Shown in pieces: positions 32,989-35,205 of a stretch of 35,205 nucleotides of DNA. Position 1 is the stretch's first letter, and every line of letters begins with the position of its first letter. This DNA is from Myxococcales bacterium. GTDB lineage: Bacteria > Myxococcota > Myxococcia > Myxococcales > 40CM-4-68-19. The stretch is from the NCBI GenBank assembly GCA_020201435.1, contig JAIVGS010000006.1, forward strand, positions 1 to 35,205. Reading direction: 5' to 3'. Below the pieces are notes generated by a model. The model was given only the letters and a program-made list of their open reading frames with translations, was not told the DNA's origin and ran no database searches. Both the position numbers and the translations under genes were made by a program.

Positions 32989-34732
32989 CCCGCGGCGGCC
33001 AGGCGAGGGAGACGTTCTTCGCGTCGAGCGTGAGATTCGGGTTGTAGGCCGGGTCCTCGAGCAGCGCGTTGCCCCAGCGCGCTTTCAGCCGCGCCATCTC
33101 GCCGCGGAAGCGCAGCCACTTGGGCAGGGTGTTCTCGCTGCCGCGGCTCTTCGACTCGTGGTGGATCACGGTCGCGTACGGCGTCCAGACGTTGCGCAGT
33201 CCGCGCTCTCGGACGCGGAGGCAGAAGTCGACGTCGTTGAACGCGACCGCGAACCCCTCGTCGAAGCCGCCGACGTCGAGATACGTCTTGCGCCGCACCA
33301 GCATGCACGCAGCGGTCACCCCGGAAAAATTCTGCGTCAACCGCGCGCGGCCGCAGTAGCCCGGCGCGTTCTCGGGAAGGTTCTTGTGGATGTGATCGGC
33401 GATTCCGCCGATGCCGATCACCACCCCCGCATGCTGCACGGTCCGATCGGGATAGAGCAGCTTCGCCCCGACGCACCCAATCTCCGGCCGCAACGCATGC
33501 GAGAGCATCTCCTCGAGCCAACCGGGATCCACGAATTCGAGATCGTTGTTCAACAGGCCGACGACTTCACCGCGGGCCTGCGCGACCGCGAAGTTGTTGA
33601 TCGCCGAGAAATTGAACGGATGCGGATAGCGCAGGACGCGCTCCAGCTTCGCCAGGTAATCGAGCGTCGACGGATCCGTGCTCTGGTTGTCGACGACGAG
33701 GATCTCGTAATTTCGATAACCGGTGACCTTGCGCAGCGACTCGATGCACGTCTCGAGGAGCGCACGTCCGTTGCGGGTCGGAATGATCAGGCTCACCAGC
33801 GGCTGCGACGGCAGCGGCCAGCGAACGCGCTTCGTCGCCGGCGGCGCCGGCTTTCCATGTTTGTGCAGAATCACGAATGGCACGTGCCGCACGTTCTTTG
33901 CCTGCAGCGGATCGGGGCCGACGCGCGAGGCGAACGCCCGTGAGATGTAGTTGGTCGACAGGAACAAATCCGGGTTCCAGTCCGGCTTGAGCTCCGGCCC
34001 GTACAGACGGCCCTGCTCGTCGACGCTGTCCTCGTCTCCGTAGACGAAGTCCGCCTCCGGATGCTCCGCGATTTCCCGCGCGAGGAGATAGAGCGCGTGC
34101 TCGGTCAGCTCGTCGGTCGGGTCGAGGTAGAGCTTCCACTCGCCCTGCTTGAAGTACAGCTGCCGGCCGACGTCGCCGATCGCGCCGGAAAATCCCACCG
34201 CGAGCCTCGCGGCATCGGCGCGGATCGCCGCGCGATCCGCGTCGGTCAGCTCGCCAAACCGCGCGTACCACCGCTCGTACCAGAGCTGCGGCTCCTCGTT
34301 CATCTCCTTCTGCGCCAGCCGCTGCCGCAGCTCGCCCGAGACGAGAAGCCGCGCCAGCCGCAGGGCCGAGATCGGAATCGTCCACGGCTCGGCGAACCGC
34401 CGCTTCACCACCGGAACCGCGAGCCGCAATGCCGTCTCCACCGCGCCGAGCTCGCGCGCCGCGAGCCTGCCCAGCGAAGCGCCGCCGGCGTCGAGGGCGA
34501 GCCGCCGCACCGTCCGCGGCAGCTCGACGACGGTCTGCACGCGCCCATCGCGCGGCTGCGGCAGCACCAGCGCGGTCGCGTCGGAAAATCCCGCGCCGTC
34601 GTCGACCAGCAGCCGCGGCGCCGACGCCAGCGCGCCGGCGATCTCGAGCCGCAGCTCGGTCCACCCGGTCGGCAGGCGCTCGCCGCGCAGCTCGAAGACG
34701 CCGCTCTCCGGAACGGGCTGCAATTCGATCAT
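32957..34732 (-). CDS. GT2 glycosyltransferase with degenerate first GT domain
   Basis: This 591-residue protein has an N-terminal beta-rich domain (about 1-100), a remnant of a GT2 domain (about 150-290) and a complete GT2 domain (about 312-590). The usual architecture has two complete GT2 domains. In the first, the nucleotide-binding half is missing: ADRAAIRADAARLAVGF passes almost directly to YLDPTDELTEHALYLL, and then AEHPEADFVYGDEDSVDEQG and LKPDWNPDLFLSTNYIS. The second keeps SLIIPTRNG, ILVVDNQSTD, LLNNDLEFVDPGW and FNDVDFCLRV. The protein is probably a single-site rhamnosyl- or other glycosyltransferase. Its start is 21 bases from the divergent epimerase gene. Confidence 0.88.
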   Translation of the reverse strand: MIELQPVPESGVFELRGERLPTGWTELRLEIAGALASAPRLLVDDGAGFSDATALVLPQPRDGRVQTVVELPRTVRRLALDAGGASLGRLAARELGAVETALRLAVPVVKRRFAEPWTIPISALRLARLLVSGELRQRLAQKEMNEEPQLWYERWYARFGELTDADRAAIRADAARLAVGFSGAIGDVGRQLYFKQGEWKLYLDPTDELTEHALYLLAREIAEHPEADFVYGDEDSVDEQGRLYGPELKPDWNPDLFLSTNYISRAFASRVGPDPLQAKNVRHVPFVILHKHGKPAPPATKRVRWPLPSQPLVSLIIPTRNGRALLETCIESLRKVTGYRNYEILVVDNQSTDPSTLDYLAKLERVLRYPHPFNFSAINNFAVAQARGEVVGLLNNDLEFVDPGWLEEMLSHALRPEIGCVGAKLLYPDRTVQHAGVVIGIGGIADHIHKNLPENAPGYCGRARLTQNFSGVTAACMLVRRKTYLDVGGFDEGFAVAFNDVDFCLRVRERGLRNVWTPYATVIHHESKSRGSENTLPKWLRFRGEMARLKARWGNALLEDPAYNPNLTLDAKNVSLAWPPRVRKPWVARER

Positions 34733-34753
34733 CGGCGCGTGTATACCTCAGGG

Positions 34754-35205
34754 ATGCACGTCGTCGTCACTGGAGGAGCAGGCTTCATCGGCGGACATTC
34801 GGTCCGCGAGCTGCAGCGGCGCGGCCACAAGGTCACGGTCATCGACGACCTGAGCCACGGCAAGCGCGAGAACGTCGACACGCCGTTGCACGTCCTCGAC
34901 GTCCGCTCGCCGGAGGCGCGCGATCTCGTCCGGAGCGAAAAGCCTGACGCGATCCTCCACCTCGCCGCCCAGATGGACGTGCGCAAGTCGATGTCCGACC
35001 CGCTCTTCGACGCGTCGGTGAACGTCCTCGGAACCGTGAACATGCTCGACACCGGCGTCCGGCGCTTCGTCTTCTCGTCGTCGGGGGGCGCGGTCTACGG
35101 CGAGCAGGACTACTTTCCCGCGCGTGAAGACCACCCGCGCCGGCCGGCGAGCGCCTACGGCGCCTCGAAGCTCTGCGGCGAGGAATACCTCGCCCTCTAC
35201 CAGCG
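34754..35205 (+). CDS. NAD-dependent sugar epimerase (GalE-like extended SDR), 3' truncated by window edge
   Basis: The first 150 codons of an extended SDR enzyme are present. It has the dinucleotide motif TGGAGFIGGH, VIDDLSHGKRENV, HLAAQMDVRKSM, the catalytic Ser region FVFSSSGGAVYGE and YxxxK in AYGASKLCGEEY. This pattern fits UDP-glucose/UDP-GlcNAc 4-epimerases, supplying galactose-type sugars, but dehydratases and reductases of the same fold cannot be excluded without the C-terminus. The ATG at 34754 lies just after AGGG. The divergent GT2 gene starts 21 bases away. Confidence 0.88.
   Translation, partial: MHVVVTGGAGFIGGHSVRELQRRGHKVTVIDDLSHGKRENVDTPLHVLDVRSPEARDLVRSEKPDAILHLAAQMDVRKSMSDPLFDASVNVLGTVNMLDTGVRRFVFSSSGGAVYGEQDYFPAREDHPRRPASAYGASKLCGEEYLALYQ

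Overview
The window is uniformly GC-rich (roughly 68-70% by eye) and densely coded, with most neighbouring genes overlapping by ATGA or GTGA junctions. A long exopolysaccharide locus begins with an outer-membrane export lipoprotein, a beta-barrel, a Wzz-like protein, a CpsD-like ATPase and a phosphoglycosyl transferase, followed by GNAT/FemAB - DegT aminotransferase - GNAT/FemAB. This order resembles the exoA-exoI spore-coat polysaccharide locus of Myxococcus xanthus, so I infer a member of the Myxococcota or a close relative. No rRNA, tRNA, CRISPR array, transposase or phage gene was seen.

Layout. (1) 1-2174: a 5'-truncated short-chain dehydrogenase, a small membrane protein, a possible 35-residue peptide and an alpha/beta hydrolase. 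(2) 2198-3941: a sigma-54-type promoter and an orphan NtrC-type response regulator, ending in two adjacent hairpins that also close the convergent small membrane-protein gene (4060-4260). (3) 4291-4559: a non-coding leader with several palindromes and a second sigma-54-type promoter. (4) 4560-25004: a run of 15 co-directional genes, probably one operon of about 20 kb. It encodes export and chain-length control (OPX, barrel, Wzz, degenerate tyrosine-kinase-like ATPase), chain initiation (PHPT), two GNAT/FemAB transferases around an aminotransferase, a polysaccharide deacetylase, a Wzx flippase, two GT4 glycosyltransferases, a single reading frame joining asparagine synthetase to a third glycosyltransferase, a heparinase II/III-like lyase and a UDP-sugar 6-dehydrogenase. 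(5) 25005-25154: a short tandem and inverted repeat. (6) 25155-28852: a TldD-like protease, a convergent peptidase-MA-like lipoprotein and a quinone-oxidoreductase-like enzyme. (7) 28849-34732: a large membrane protein, a DPM1-type GT2, a DUF2304-like protein, a methyltransferase, and a convergent GT2 with a degenerate first domain. (8) 34754-end: the start of a GalE-like epimerase.

How it may work together. The PHPT loads the first sugar on undecaprenyl phosphate, the GTs build a repeat unit, Wzx flips it, and the Wzz/OPX/barrel machinery exports the polymer. The dehydrogenase supplies a uronic acid. The amidotransferase, GNAT/FemAB proteins, aminotransferase and deacetylase suggest a polymer rich in amide, N-acyl or aminoacyl groups, and the lyase could cut uronate-containing chains. 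No recognisable Wzy polymerase or exosortase lies in the window. A sigma-54 promoter before both the regulator and the export operon suggests that the regulator controls the operon and possibly itself.

The most notable points are the paired sigma-54 promoters, the kinase-like protein that has lost its Walker A lysine, the asparagine synthetase-glycosyltransferase fusion, the GT2 with a collapsed first domain, and several unusual hairpins and repeats.
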